A stretch of 64,000 bases of DNA, from contig JAZGTH010000195.1 in NCBI GenBank assembly GCA_036877525.1, positions 1-64,000 of the forward strand, in the 5' to 3' direction. Below, piece after piece: positions 23,301 to 36,029 of the stretch. The position numbers were made by a program, and so were the translations under genes. The notes below the pieces were generated by a model that saw nothing but the letters and a program-made list of their open reading frames with translations, did not search any database and was not told where the DNA came from. This stretch comes from Chromobotia macracanthus (lineage: Eukaryota > Chordata > Actinopteri > Cypriniformes > Botiidae). How positions within the stretch are numbered: position 1 is the stretch's first letter; each line of letters starts with the position of its first letter.

Positions 23301-24280
23301 TGTTTAGTTAATCAATAGTTTATAAAGATTCTTCATCATCTAACCAAAGCTAGTGATGGATAAAATAATGGTTTAATGAATCAATATTTTATTAAGATTA
23401 TGCATCATCTTACCAATACTAGTGGTAGTTAACATAACTGTTTAATGAATCAATAGTTTATAAAGGTTCTGCATCATGTAAAGAAAGCTAGGGGTAGTTA
23501 ATGTAATTGTTTAAAGAATCAATAGTTTATAAAGATTCTGCATCATCTTACCAAAGCTAGTGGTAGTTAATGTAACTGTTTATTGAATCAATATTTTTTT
23601 AAGATTATGCATCATATAACTAAAGCTAGTGGTAGTTAAACTAACTGTTTAATAAGTCAATAGTTTATAAAGATTCTGCATCATATCAACAAAGCTTGTG
23701 GTAGTTAAACTAACTGTGTAATGAATCAATAGTTTATAAAGATTCTGTATAATCTAAAAAATGGAGTGGTGGTTAAAGTAACTGTTTAATGAATCAATAG
23801 TTTATAAACACTCTGCATCATCTTACCAAAGCTAGTGGTAGTTAACATAACTGTTTAATGAATCAATAGTTTATAAAGATTCTGCATCATCATACCAAAA
23901 CTAGTAGTAGTTAATGTAACTTTTTAATGAATCAATAGTTTATAGAGATTCTGCATCACCTTACCAAAAGTTAATGGAGCTAAAATGACTGTTTAATGAT
24001 TAAATAGTTTATAAAGATTCTGCATCATTTTACCAAAGTTAGTGGTGGTTAAAGTAACTGTTTAATGAATCAATAGTTTATAAAGATTCTGCATAATGCA
24101 ACTAAAGCTAGTAGAGTTAAATTAACTGTTTAATAAATCAATTGTTTATAAAGATGCTGCATAATGTAACTAAAGATGGGGGAGTTAAATGAACTGTTTA
24201 ATGAATCAATAGTTTATAAAGATTCTGCATCATTTTAAAAAAAGTGGTTAAAGTAACTGTTTAATAGTTTATAAAGAATC

Positions 24281-24366
24281 TGTAAATATAAAGATAACAG
24301 TTTGTAAAGATAAAAGTTTATACAGTTATAAAGATAACAGTTTATATAGATAACAGTTATAAAGAT
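24281..24366. repeat. Sub-repeat insertion in the AT-rich satellite, copy 1
   Basis: The 69-bp phase is interrupted by short repeats of AAAGATAACAGTTTATA type. The interruption and its flanking monomers recur at 24744-24829. Confidence 0.65.
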
Positions 24367-24743
24367 GGTGGTTAAACTAACTGTTTAATGAATTAATATT
24401 TAATATAGATTCTGCATCATCTTACCAAAGCTAGTGGTGGTTAAACTAACTGTTAAATGTATCAATAGTTTATAAAGATTCTCCATCATCTTACCAAAGG
24501 TAGTGGTGATTAAACTAACTGTTTTATGAATCAATAGTTTATAAATATTCTGCATCATTTTACCAAAGTTAGTGGTGGTTAAAGTAACTGTTTAATGAAT
24601 CAAGAGTTTATAAAGATTCTGCATAACGTAACTAAAGCTAGAGGAGTTAAATGAACTGTTTAATGAATCAATAGTTTATAAAGATTCTGCATCATTTTAA
24701 AAAAAGTGGTTAAAGTAACTGTTTAATAGTTTATAAAGATTCT

Positions 24744-24829
24744 GTAAATATAAAGATAACAGTTTATAAAGATAAAAGTTTATACAGTTATAAATATAAC
24801 AGTTTATATAGATAACAGTTATAAAGATG
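24744..24829. repeat. Sub-repeat insertion in the AT-rich satellite, copy 2
   Basis: Near-identical to the 24281 insertion, about 463 bp away, with the same upstream monomers (ATCATTTTAAAAAAAGTGG). The pair therefore arose by duplication of a multi-monomer block. Confidence 0.65.
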
Positions 24830-27800
24830 GTGGTTAAACTAACTAATGAATTAATATTTAATAAAGATTCTGCATCATTTTACTAAAGTTAGTGGTGGTT
24901 AAAATAACTGTTTAATGAATCAAATGTTTATAAAGACTCTGGATCAAGTAACCAAAGCTATTGGTGGTTAAAATAACTGTTTATTGAATCAATAGTTTAT
25001 AAAGATTCTGCATTATTTTACCAAAACTAGCAGTAGTTAAAGTAACTGTTTAATGAATCAATAGTTTATAAAGATTCTGCATCATCTTACCAATGCTAGT
25101 TTTGGTTAAACTAACTGTTTAATAAATCAATAGTTTATAAAAATTCTACATCACCTTACCAAAACTAGTGGAGTTATATTAACTGTTTAATGAATCAACA
25201 GTTCATAAAGTTTCTGCATCATCTTACCAAAGTTGTTGGTGGTTAAACTAACCATTTAATGAATCAATAGTTTGTAAAGATTCTGCATCATTTTACCAAA
25301 ACTAGTAGTAGTTAATGTAACTGTTTAATAAATCAATAGTTTATAAACATTCTGCATCATCTTACCAATGCTAGTTTTACTTAAACTAACTGTTTAATAA
25401 ATCAATAGTTTATAAAGATTCTGCATCTTCTTTCCAAAGCTAGTGAAGATAAATTAACTGTTTAATGAATCAATAGTTTATAAACATTCTGCATCATTTT
25501 ACCAAAGTTAGTGGTGGTTAGATTAACTGTTTAATGTATAAATAGTTTATAAAGATTCTGCACCATTTTTCCAAAGCTAATGGTATTTAAACTAACTGTT
25601 TAATGAACAATAGTTTATAAACAATCTGTATCATCTTACCAAAGCTAGTGGTAGTTAACATAACTGTTTAATGAATCAATAGTTTATAAAGATTCCGCAT
25701 GATTTTACCAAAGCTAATGGTATTTAAACTAACTGTTTAATGAATCAGTAGTTTATAAACACTCTGCATCATCTTACCACAGCTAGTGGTAGTTAACATA
25801 ACTGTTTAATGAATCAATAGTTTATAAAGATTCTGCATCATATATCCAAAGCAAGAGGTAATTAAACTAAATGTTTAGTTAATCAATAGTTTATAAAGAT
25901 TCTTCATCATCTAACCAAAGGTAGTGAACATAAATTAACTGTTTAATGAATCAATAGTTTATAAAGATTTTGCACCATTTTACCAAAGCTAATGGTATTT
26001 AAACTAACTGTTTAATGAACAAAAGTTTATAAACAATCTGCATCATCTTACCAAAGCTAGTGGTAGTTAACATAACTGTTTAATGAATCAATAGTTTATA
26101 AACACTCTGCATTACCTTACCAAAACTATTGGTATTTAAACTAACTGTTTAATGAATCAACAGTTTATAAAGATTCTTCATCAACTAACCAAAGCTATTG
26201 GTAGTCAAATAATTTTTTTTAGTTAATCAATAGTTTATAAAGATTCTGCATCACCTTACCAAAGCTAGTGGTGGTTAAACTAACTGTTTAATAAATCAAT
26301 GGTTTATAAAGATTCTGCATCATCTTACCAAAACTAGTAGTCGTTAAAGCAACTGTTTAATGAATCAAATGTTTATAAAGTTTCTGCACACTGTAACTAA
26401 AGCTAGTGCAATTAAATTAATTGTTTAATGAATCAATAGTTTATAAAGATTCTGCATCACCTTACCAAAAATGAATGGTATTTAAACTTACTGTTTAATG
26501 AATCAATAGTTTATCAAGATTCTGTATTATTTTACCAAAGGTAGTGGTGATTAAACTAACTGTTTAATGAAGCAATAGTTTATAAAGATTATGCATCATC
26601 TTACCAAAGCTAGTGGTGGTTAAACTAACTGTTTAATGAATCAATAGTTTATTAAGATTCTGCATCATCTTACCAAAACTAGTGGTGGTTAAAGTAACTG
26701 TTTAATGAATTAATAGTTTATAAAGATTCTGCATCATTTTAACAAAGCTAATGGAGTTAAATAAACTGTTTATTGAATCAATTGTTTATAAATATTCTGC
26801 ATCATTTTATCAAAGTAATTGGTGGTTAAACTAACTGTTTAATGAATCAATACTTTATAAAGATTATGCATCATCTTACCAAAATTTAATGGAGCTAAAC
26901 TGACTGTTTAATGGATAAATAGTTTATAAAGATTCTGCATCATCTTACCAATACTAGTGGTGGTTAAACTAACTCTTTAATTAATCAATAGTTTATAAAG
27001 ATTCTGCATCATCTTACCAAAGCTAGTGGAGTTAAATTAACTGTTTAATAAATCAATTGTTTATAAAGATTCTGCATAATGTAACCAAAGCTAGTGGTAG
27101 TTAACATAACTGTTTAATGATTCAATAGTCTATAAAGATTCTGCATCATTGTACCAAAAATAGTAGTAGTTAACGTTACTGTTTAATGTATAAATAGTTT
27201 ATATAGATTCTGCATCATTTTACCAAAGCTAGTGGTAGTTAACATAACTGTTTAATGAATCAATAGTTTATTAAGGTTCTGCATCATATAAAAAAAAGCT
27301 AGTGGTAGTTAATGTAATTGTTTAATGAATCAATAGTTTATAAAGGTTCTGCATCATATAAAGAAAGCTAGTGGTGGTAATAAAAATGTTTAATTATTAA
27401 ATGTTTATAAATATTATGCATCATCTTTCAAAAGCTAATGGTAGTTAAACTAACTGTTTAATGAATCAATAGTTTATAAAGATTCTGCATCATCTAACCA
27501 AAGCTAGTGTTGTTTAACTAACTACTTAATGTATCAATAGTTTTTAAAGATTCCACATCATATAACCAAAGGTAGTAGTGAATAAAGTAACTGTTTAATG
27601 AATCAATAGTTTATAAAGATTTCACATCATTTAACCAAAGCTAGTGGTAGTTAAACTAACTGTGTAATGAATCAATAGTAAATAAAGGTTGTACATCATC
27701 ATACCAAAACTAGTGGTAGTTAAAGTAACTTTTTAATGAATCAATGGTTTATAAAGATTCTGCCTCATCTTACTAAAGTTAATGGAGTTAAACTAACTGT

Positions 27801-30652
27801 TTAACGAAGGAATAGTTTATAAAGATTCAGCATCATCTAACCAAAGCTAGTTGTGGTTAAAGTAACTGTTTTTAGAATCAATACTTTATAAAGTTTTTGC
27901 ATCATATAACCAAAGGTAGTAGTGGTTAAAGTAACTGTTTAATGAATCAATAGTTTATAAATATTCTGCATCATCTTACCAAAACTAGTGGTGGTTAAAG
28001 TAACTGTTTAATGAAGGAATAGTTTATAAAGATTCAGCATCATCTTACCAAAACTAGTGGTGGTTAAACTGTCTATTTAATGAATCAATAGTTTTTAAAG
28101 ATTCTGCATCATTTTACCAAAGTTAGTGGTGCTTAAAGTAACTGTTTAATGAATCAATAGTTTATAAAGATTCTGCATCATCTTAGTAAAATTAAATGGA
28201 GCTAAACTGACTGTTTAATGTATAAATACTTTATAAAGATTCTGCATCATTTTATCAAATTTAGTGGTGGTTAAACTACCTGTTTAATAAATTAATAGTC
28301 TATAAACACTCTGCATCATCTTACCAAAGCTAGTGTTTGTTAACATAACTGTTTAATGAATCAGTAGTTTATAAAGATTCTGCATCACCTTCCCAAAGCT
28401 AGTTGTATTTAAACAATTTTTTTTTAGTTGTGGTTAAACTACCTGTTTAATAAATTAATAGTTTATAAAGATTCTGCATCATTTTACCAAAGTTAGTGGT
28501 TGTTAATGTAACTGTTTAACGATTCAATAGTTCATAAAGATTCTGCATCATCTATCCAAAGCTAGTGGTGGGCAAAATAACTGTTTAATGAATCAATAGT
28601 TTATAAAGGTTCTGCATCATATAAAGAAAGCTAGTGGTGGTAAAAAAAAATGTTTAATTATTAAATGGTTTATAAATATTATGCATTATCTTTCAAAAGC
28701 TAGTGGTAGTTAAACTAACTGTTTAATGAATCAAAAGTTTATAAAGATTCTGCATCATCTAACCAAAGCTAGTGTTGCTTAACTAACTACTTAATGAATC
28801 AATAGTTTTTAAAGATTCCACATCATATAACCAAAGGTAGTAGTGGATAAAGTAACTGTTTAATGAATCAATAGTTTATAAAGATTCCACATCATTTAAC
28901 CAAAGCTAGTGGTAGTTAAACTAACTGTGTAATGAATCAATAGTGAATAAAGGTTGTACATCATCATACCAAAACTAGTGGTGGTTAAAGTAACTGTTTA
29001 ATGAATCAATAGTTTATAAAGATTTGCATCAATTTACCAAAGCTAGTGGAGTTAAATAAACTGTTTAATGAATCAGTGGTTTATAAAGATTCTGCATCAT
29101 CTTACTAAAGTTAATGGAGTTAAACTAACTGTTTAAGAAGGAATAGTTTATAAAGATTCAGCATCATCTAACCAAAGCTAGTTGTGGTTAAAGTAACTGT
29201 TTTTAGAAACAATAGATTATAAAGTTTGTGCATCATATAACCAAAGATAGTAGTGGTTAAAGTACCTGTTTAATGAATCAATAGTTTATGAAGATTCCAC
29301 ATCATATAACCAAAGGTAGTAGTGGTTAAAGAAACTTTTAAATGAATCAATAGTTTATTAAGATTCTGCATCATCTTACCAAAACTAGTAGTTGTTAAAA
29401 TAACTGTTTAATGAATTAATAGTTATAAAGTTTCTGCATCTTCTTACCAAAATTTAATGGAGCTAAACTGCCTGTTTAATGAATAAATAGTTTATAAAGA
29501 TTCTGCATAACCTTACCAAAGCTAGTGGATTTAATTTAACTGTTTAATGAATCAATTGTTTATAAAGATTCTGCATAATGTAACTAACGCCAGTGGTAGT
29601 GAAACTAACTTTTTAATGAATAAATTGAATATAAACACTCTGCATTACCTTACCAAAAGTAGTGGTATTTATACTAACTGTTTAATGAATCAATAGTTTA
29701 TAAAGATTCTGCATCATTTTACCAAAGTTAGTGGTAGTTAAAGTAACTGTTTAATGAATGAAAAGTTTATAAACGCTCTGCATCATCTTACCAAAACTAG
29801 TAGTTGTTAAAATAACTGTTTAATGAATCAATAGTTATAAAGTTTCTGCATCTTTTTACCAAAATTTAATGGAGCTAAACTGACTGTTTAATGAATAAAT
29901 AGTTTATAAATATTCTGCATCACCTTACCAAAGCTAGTGGTGGTTAAACTGACTGTTTAATGAATCAATTGTTTATAAAGATTCTGCATCAAGTAACTAA
30001 CGCTAGTGGAGTTAAACTAACTGTTTAATGAATCAATAGTTTATAAATATTCTGCATCATCTTACCAAAACTAGCAATAGTTAAAGTTACTGTTTAATGA
30101 ATCAATAGCTCATACATATTCTGCATCATCTTACCAAATATAGTGGTGGTTAAACTAACTCTTTAATTAATCAATAGTTTATAAAGATTCTGCATCATCT
30201 TTCCAAAGCTAGTTGTGGTTATACTAACTGTTTAATGAATTAATAGTTGATAAAGATTCTGCATCATTTTACCAAAACTAGCAGTAGTTAACATAACTGT
30301 TTAATGAATCAATAGTTGATAAAGATTCTGCATCATTTTACCAAAGCTAATTGTATTTAAACTAACTGTTTAATGAATCAATAGTTGATAAAGATTCTGC
30401 ATCATTTTACCAAAACTAGCAGTAGTTAACATAACTGTTTAATGAATCAATAGTTGATAAAGATTCTGCATCATTTTACCAAAGCTAATTGTATTTAAAC
30501 TAACTGTTTAATGAATAAATAGTTTTTAAACACTCTGCATCATCTTACCAAAGCTAGTGATGGTTAAATTAACTTTAATTAATCAATAATTTATGAGGAT
30601 TCTGAATCAATAGTTTATGAAGTTTTTGCATTACCTTACCAAAGTTAATGGA

Positions 30653-30885
30653 GTTTATAGTTTTATTTGTTGTAGAGGGCTTAAATATTAAGAATAGGGA
30701 TTATTCTGGACAATTTGCATGCCAGTAAATAGTACCAGTAAAACAGGACAAACATTTTGGACCTTAAATTTGTTTTTTAACTTATCAATCTCAATCTTAA
30801 ACATGCTGCTTTTCTCCTTCTCAACCAAACATTATCATTAGAAAGAATCACTGATATGATATATTCAAGTCTAATATGACATTTA
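30653..30885. other. Single-copy spacer between satellite and Tc1 copy B
   Basis: About 230 bp with no match elsewhere in the window and no recognised gene. It separates the AT-rich satellite from the TA target dinucleotide (30884-30885) of the Tc1 element. Confidence 0.6.
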
Positions 30886-32490
30886 CAGTCATGTGAAAAA
30901 ATTAGGACACCCTGTGAAAGCATGTGTATTTTGTAACATTTTTAATATATGGTTATTTAGTCTCAATTTTGACAATACAGAGAGAGTAAAGTTATAACTT
31001 TAAACTAAAACAAAGTATCGTAAAGTATAACTAAACAATTAAAACTGAAGAAAAGTGTTTAAGATCTTCTGTAAATGTAATTCTACAAAAATGCCTATTT
31101 TAACTGAGGAAAAAGATAGGACACCCTAGCCCCTAAAAGCTAGTGTTACCTCCTTTGGCTGAAATAACTGCAGTGAGACGCTTTTTGTAGCCATCTACCA
31201 GTCTCTGACATCGGGAATTTTAGCCCACTCCTCAATGCAAATTTTTTTCAGCTGTGATATGTTTGAGGGGTTTCTTGGATGTACAGCCCTTTTCAAGTCA
31301 CCCCACAGCATCTCAATGGGATTCAGATCTGAACTTTGACTCGGCCATTCCAGGACTCTCCATTTTTGCCTTTTTAGCCAGTCTTTAGTTGATTTACTAG
31401 TATGTTTTGGGTCATTGTCATGTTGCACGGTCCAGTTCCGCTTTAGCTTTAATTTTCTAACAGATGGTCTCACATGTTCTTCAAGCACCTTCTGATACAC
31501 TGTAGAATTCATGGTGGATTCTATGATGGTGAGCTGACCAGGTCCTGCTGCAGCAAAGCAGCCCCAATCCATGACACTTCCACCTCCATGCTTCACAGTT
31601 GGTATGAGGTTCTTTTCCTGGAATGCTGTCTTTGGTTTACGCCAAACATATTCTCTGCTGTGGTGTCCAAATAATTCAATTTTGGACTCATCTGTCCAAA
31701 GAACATTATTCAAGAAGTCTTTGTCAACATTTTCTCTGGCAAATGTCAGTCTGGCCTTGTGCAAGAGCAAAGGTTTCCTCCTTGCACACCTCCCATGCAA
31801 GTTAAACTTGTGCAGTTTCTTTCTGATTGTAGAGGCATGCACGTTTACATCAACAGTAGCCAGAGCCTGCTGTAGGTCCCGAGATGACATTTTAAGGTTT
31901 TTGGAGACCTCTTTTAGCATCTTGCGGTCTGCTCTTGGGGTGAACTTGCTGGGGCGACCAGACCTGGGCATGTTGGCAGTTGTTTTGAAAGCCCTCCACT
32001 TGTAGACAATGTTCTGGACAGTGGAATGGCTGATTACAAAATCTTTTGAGATCTTTTTAAATCCCTTACCAGACTCATAGGATGCTACAATATTTTTTTC
32101 TGAGGGCATCCGACAGCTCTTTTGCTCTCACCATGGTGCTCACTCTCACTTCAACAGTCAGGAGCACACCAAACTAAATGTCTGAGGTTTAGATAGGGCA
32201 AGCCTTATTCAAAATGCTGAGTAACGATCTACTATTGTGCACCTGGTGTGATACACCTGTGTATGATTTGAGCCATTTTAAAAGGGAATACATGTGAGTG
32301 TGTCCTAACTTTTGCCTCAGTTATTATTTGCATTTTGTGGAATTACATTTTACAGAAAATCCCCTCTTTAGTTTTAATTGCTTCGATATATTAATTTAAT
32401 CTCTCTGTATTGTTAAAATTGAGATTAAATATCCATATATCCAAAATGTTGCAAAAATGTTACAAAAATACACAGGTTTTCTTTCAGGCT
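30886..32490 (-). mobile_element. Tc1/mariner DNA transposon, copy B
   Basis: The left terminus is intact: TA then CAGTCATGTGAAAAAATTAG, a Tc1-style end beginning CAGT. The long left inverted repeat (to about 31130) contains an outer ATTAGGACACCC and an inner GATAGGACACCC, the IR/DR arrangement; the inverse copies lie at about 32290-32490. The right end loses similarity after TTTCAGG near 32487, so the outer right repeat is missing and the element is probably immobile even with transposase supplied. Confidence 0.88.
31133..32134 (-). pseudogene. Tc1-like transposase, dead copy B
   Basis: The open part (31195-32109) gives 304 residues covering most of a Tc1 transposase: paired helix-turn-helix region (KKISKDFVISHSTVQNIV), GRPSKFT, first catalytic Asp (LWTDESKIELF), second Asp (VQHDNDPKHTSK) and Glu (DLNPIEMLW) as DD34E. 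Faults: a 7-A run near 32100 puts the canonical ATG (32134) out of frame. GGGSVMVWGC has Asp for Val. A small deletion sits in the RKPLL-RLTFARE linker. A 7-base net loss near 31214 (compare copy A at 262-269) shifts the C-terminus to a stop after VRDW. Copy A has different lesions but shares the 7-A run. Confidence 0.88.
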
Positions 32491-32877
32491 TACTTTATAA
32501 CTAACGTAATATAACATTAACATTGCCTGAAAGTTGACTTAAAGAGTAGAGGTGTTCTTTGAGTTGCGTCATTAATCTTACCTTTAATTTCTCCATGCTG
32601 ATGAAGTTAAAGTGATGTGTATGCAAAAGGGTGGGGGTGGGTTGAGATTATGTCAGTTCACATTGAGTAATCGGACAGCTTGAAGAAAGTAGCTGTCCCT
32701 TAGTCGTCTTGTGCGTGTCCGGATGCTGTGCTACCGTCTACCTGAAGGCAGTAGGGATAGCAGACCGTGACTTGGGTGGCTAGAGTCACTGATGATCCTC
32801 CGTGCCTTTCTCAGACACCGCCTGTTGTAAATATTCTGGAGAATGGGAAGCTCACCTCCTGTGATGTGGCTGGAAGT

Positions 32878-33144
32878 TCAGACCACCCTCTGCAGGGCAT
32901 TGCGGTTGTACCAGGCTGTGATGCAACCAGACAGAATGCTCTCCACAGTACAGCTGTAGAATGATCTGATGTTGCGGTTTATACCGAACTTCCTCAGACG
33001 CCTGAGGTAGAACAGGCGCTGGTGAGCCTTCTTCATCACTGCATCTGTGTGAGCAGACCATGTGAGGTCCTTGTTGGTGATCAGGCCTACCGCCGATGTG
33101 TCATCAGCAAATTTTACAATGACATTAGAGCTGTGTGTGGCCAC
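32878..33144 (-). pseudogene. LINE reverse transcriptase FADD fragment, copy B
   Basis: ATHSSNVIVK then FADD, then VGLITNK joined directly to DLTWSAHTDAV, FYLRRLRKFG and CTVESILSGC. The join removes the QENHLSLN and VDFRKQ motifs that copy A keeps. Confidence 0.75.
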
Positions 33145-33553
33145 GCTGTCGTGGGTGTATAGGGAGTACAGGAGGGGGCTGAAAACATGCTCTGAGTATG
33201 CGGCCCAGAATGCCGTCAGGACCCGCAGCCTTGCGAATATTCACCCGACGGAAGGACCGTGTAACATCCGCTACAGAGACAGAGACCGTACTCGCATCTG
33301 TATCAGTGGTCACGGGAGCTCTCTCCATAAGGGTGGGGTTATTTGTTTCGAAATGAGCGTAGAAAGTATTTCGCTCGTCCAGGAGCGAGGCAGCGGTGTT
33401 CATAGCGGGGTGTTTATTTTTAAACACTCTGTGTGTTTCCTGTTTCAGCTTCTGCCTGTAAGCGGGCAGCATGGAAGAGTGGTCCGATTTGCCAAAGGGT
33501 GGGCAGGGGAGGGACTTGTTGTCATCCTGGAAGGAAGAGTAACAATGATCCAA
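33125..33553 (-). pseudogene. LINE linker and fingers fragment, copy B
   Basis: 142 codons: SSFQDDNKSLPCPPFGKSDH, AYRQKLKQETHRVFKNKHP, NTAASLLDERNTFYAHFETN, VADVTRSFRRVNIRKAAGPDG. It preserves an uninterrupted passage from the end of the endonuclease into the reverse transcriptase that is broken up in copy A, although the linker between the two domains is missing. Confidence 0.72.
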
Positions 33554-33661
33554 AATCTGGTTTCCTTGTATGCTGGAAGAATTTTGGTTCTTTGTTCTTT
33601 GAGTGCCTGGTCTGTGTCGGCTTGAGGGGGAAAGTATACAGCTGTGATGATAACAGCCGTG

Positions 33662-33952
33662 TTACTCCCTCAGCAGCCAGTACGTTCGACACAAAAGCAT
33701 GAGGTATTCCAGATCAGGGGAGCAAAAGGACTTGATTGAGTGCACATTCCTTCGATCACACCAAGTGTTGTTGATCATAAAACATACACCCCCTCCTCTG
33801 CTCTTCCCCGAGAGGTCTTTTGCCCTGTCCACACGGTGCACGGAGAACCCCGGGGGTTCGAAGGCTGAGTCTGGAACCTCCGCAGACATCCAGGTTTCCA
33901 TAAGGCAGATAATGCAGCAGTCCCTCGTTTCTCGCTGGTAGGACATACGCAC
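33662..33952 (-). pseudogene. LINE endonuclease N-part, copy B
   Basis: 96 codons with CLMETWM, DSAFEPPGFSVHRVDRAKD and GKSRGGGVCFMINNTWC, the first blocks of an apurinic-type endonuclease (the Glu of ETW is the expected metal-binding residue). The frame then breaks before VYFPPQAD. Confidence 0.75.
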
Positions 33953-34250
33953 CCTCAGTTCGCAGAGCTTGTTGTCCAGTGACTGTATATTAGCCAGTAG
34001 AGTGGTGGGGAGCGGGGATCAGAAGGCATGGAGTCCCAGCCTGACTAGAACACAGCTCTCTTTCCTCTTTTCCGTTTGTGTCCAAACAAAGGGCTCTGTT
34101 GGCGTGTTTGTAAACAGAGTGTCTACAGGGAACTCAAAGTCCGGTTTCCGGTGAGCGACAGTGTAGCCAATATCCAAAAGTGTTTGTCATATACAATTAA
34201 ACTGACGACATCACAAACGAAAGACAACATGGTTACATACAAAATAAACA

Positions 34251-34920
34251 GATAGATAAACAAAAAACTGTAGTGTCTCGACGGAGCTCGCAACATGGAT
34301 CAATTTGGATCAGTTTCTGTTATTGAAAAGACTGTATTGTATATATGGTAAAGCTTGTTTGGCACTTTAAATTTTCAAAGGAGCCAGATTAATCTTCATT
34401 GGTCATGACCTCAGTGAAGATATTGCAGGAGATGACTGGAGGCTTTGAAGGAGATATATCTCTCCTCTGGCTGCCTTTGTTAAACAAACATTGACATTTA
34501 CATTACCAATTAAAATCAGAATTGTATTCTTTGGTAAATCAATTTTTCAGATGAACCACATCAAACCACATAAAAGACCAAAGGAGATTTAAGTGTCAAT
34601 CATGGACCCATAGCTTTCTACACGGTGGTAGGGACCATAGGGTCTTTTTACTATTGGAAAGGCTGCATTACGGTTGACATAGCTTAAAGTATAAATTGTA
34701 CTCGCTTGTACATGAAATTTTCAAAAGGGCCAGGTTAGTTTTCATTGGTCATGACCACAATTAAGTTACCTATAGCATTCTATAAGATGGTGGGCACCAC
34801 ATGGTCATTTAGATTTCTACAATGTTGTGGGGACCACATGGTTATTTTACCTCTGGAATGACTACACTGTGCTTGTCATAAGGATTGAAATCCAAATGGA
34901 GATCCAAAATCCAAATCTTG
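34251..34920. repeat. Old diverged repeat, second copy
   Basis: Nearly identical to 4050-4735 (same CATTGGTCATGACC and CACCACATGGTCATTT pairs). No gene seen. Confidence 0.6.
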
Positions 34921-35009
34921 ATTTACGTTTGCCATGTGCTGTTTAGTTCTCTGGTTTGAGAAGTTCAGATGGGCTAGGTGATGGCAACGAGAATACCTTA
35001 CATTTAAAA

Positions 35010-35083
35010 GAATTGTTGACACAGTGACTCTCGCCTGCCATGAGGGAGGACCAGGGTTCGATTCCCAAAGAGCACCCAGAGCA
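35010..35083 (+). pseudogene. tRNA-Gly-like, degraded first copy of array 2
   Basis: Counterpart of the 4803 copy, with the same damaged D arm and an added AAAGAGCA before the 3' end. Confidence 0.6.
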
Positions 35084-35370
35084 GCTTGTTTTGATGATTG
35101 TTGATTTCAGCAGAATATGCCTGGAAGGTAACCAAGTTCCTTATTTTTTGAGACGTTTGTCTATCCTGACAGATAGCTTCAGGTACTTATCTCTTTTGCC
35201 TGTACTCCCTATAGATGGTTGGAATCCAGACTTCTTTTAACCCTGGACTATACCATTGTTTGCCATGTTGTTGGAATCCTGACTCCTATTATGCCAGGAC
35301 TCTACCATTGTTTGCCATGATGCTGGAATCCTGACTCCTTTTTTTGCCTGGTCTCTTCTATTGTTTGCCA

Positions 35371-35420
35371 ACTCTTGCCTGCTATGCGGGAGGACCAGGG
35401 TTCGATTCCCACCCAGGGTA
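35371..35420 (+). pseudogene. 3' half of a tRNA-like element, anticodon GCT
   Basis: Minisatellite (TTGTTTGCCA) is fused directly to ACTCTTGCCTGCTATGCGGG; the 5' half including the A box is absent. GCT at 35381-35383. The only other GCT copy is 54036-54107 in the inverted array. Confidence 0.65.
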
Positions 35421-36029
35421 ACTTGTTTTGATGACTGTTGATTTCAGCAGAATATGCCTGGAAGGTAATTAAGTTCCTGAATTTTTGAGATGTTTGTCTT
35501 TCCTGACAGATAGCTTTAGGTATTTATCTCTTTTGCCTGAACTCCCTATAGATTGTTGGTATCCTGACTCCTTTTTACCCTGGACTATACCATTGTTTGC
35601 CATGAGGCTGGAATTCTGACTCCTTTTAATTCTGGACTCTACTATTGTTTTCCATGTGGTTGGAATCCTGGCTACTTTTTTTACCCTGGACTATACCATT
35701 GTTTGCCATGTGGTTGGAATCTTGACTCCTTTAAAGCCTGGACTGTACCATTGTTTTCCATGAGGCTGGAATCCTGACTCATTTTTACCCTGGACTATAC
35801 CATTGTTTGCCATGTGGTTGGAATCCTGACTCCCTTTTAGCTTGGACTCTACCATTGTTTGCCCTGAGGTTTTATGTCTGTGTCTTTTGTGATCAGTGCT
35901 TGTCTTTCTGGCATTGTTTTGCTCGTCAGCATGTCTCTTGATTTTCGTTTGCCATGTGCTGTTAAATTCTCTGGTATGAGAAGTTCAGATGGGCTAGGTG
36001 ATGGCAACGAGAATGCCTTACTTTTAAAA

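Larger units (their letters stand above)
20561..30652. repeat. AT-rich satellite, about 69-bp period, about 145 copies
   Basis: Consensus steps: CTGCATCATCTTACCAAAG, CTAGTGGTAGTTAA, ACTAACTGTTTAATGAATC, AATAGTTTATAAAGATT, together about 69 bp. Copies differ by scattered changes. Higher-order structure is present: blocks of several monomers recur, e.g. 21195-21480 with 28045-28330, and 21690-22050 with 22730-23090 and 26945-27180. No open frame, tRNA box or transposon is seen inside. It starts in the middle of a tRNA-unit flank near 20560 and ends near 30652. Confidence 0.9.
32500..34250 (-). mobile_element. L2/CR1-like LINE remnant, copy B
   Basis: Same element and orientation as copy A, in a shorter form. 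Endonuclease start (33662-33952): CLMETWMSAEVPDSAFEPPG and KSRGGGVCFMINNTWC. The sequence then runs to AYRQKLKQE and goes straight into FKNKHPAMNTAASLLDERN and RKAAGPDGI (33125-33553); about 570 bp found in copy A (2660-3230) are absent. FADD is kept (32878-33144), but about 60 codons after it are lost. The palm deletion between RILRAC and the FADD segment is the same as in copy A. Confidence 0.75.

Noticed and set aside
20561..30652. CRISPR array
   Set aside because: Monomers of 69 bp abut with no unique spacers, and no cas genes; the setting is eukaryotic.
20561..30652. Centromere with CENP-B boxes
   Set aside because: I saw no CENP-B-box-like motif in the monomer; a centromeric role cannot be claimed from sequence alone.
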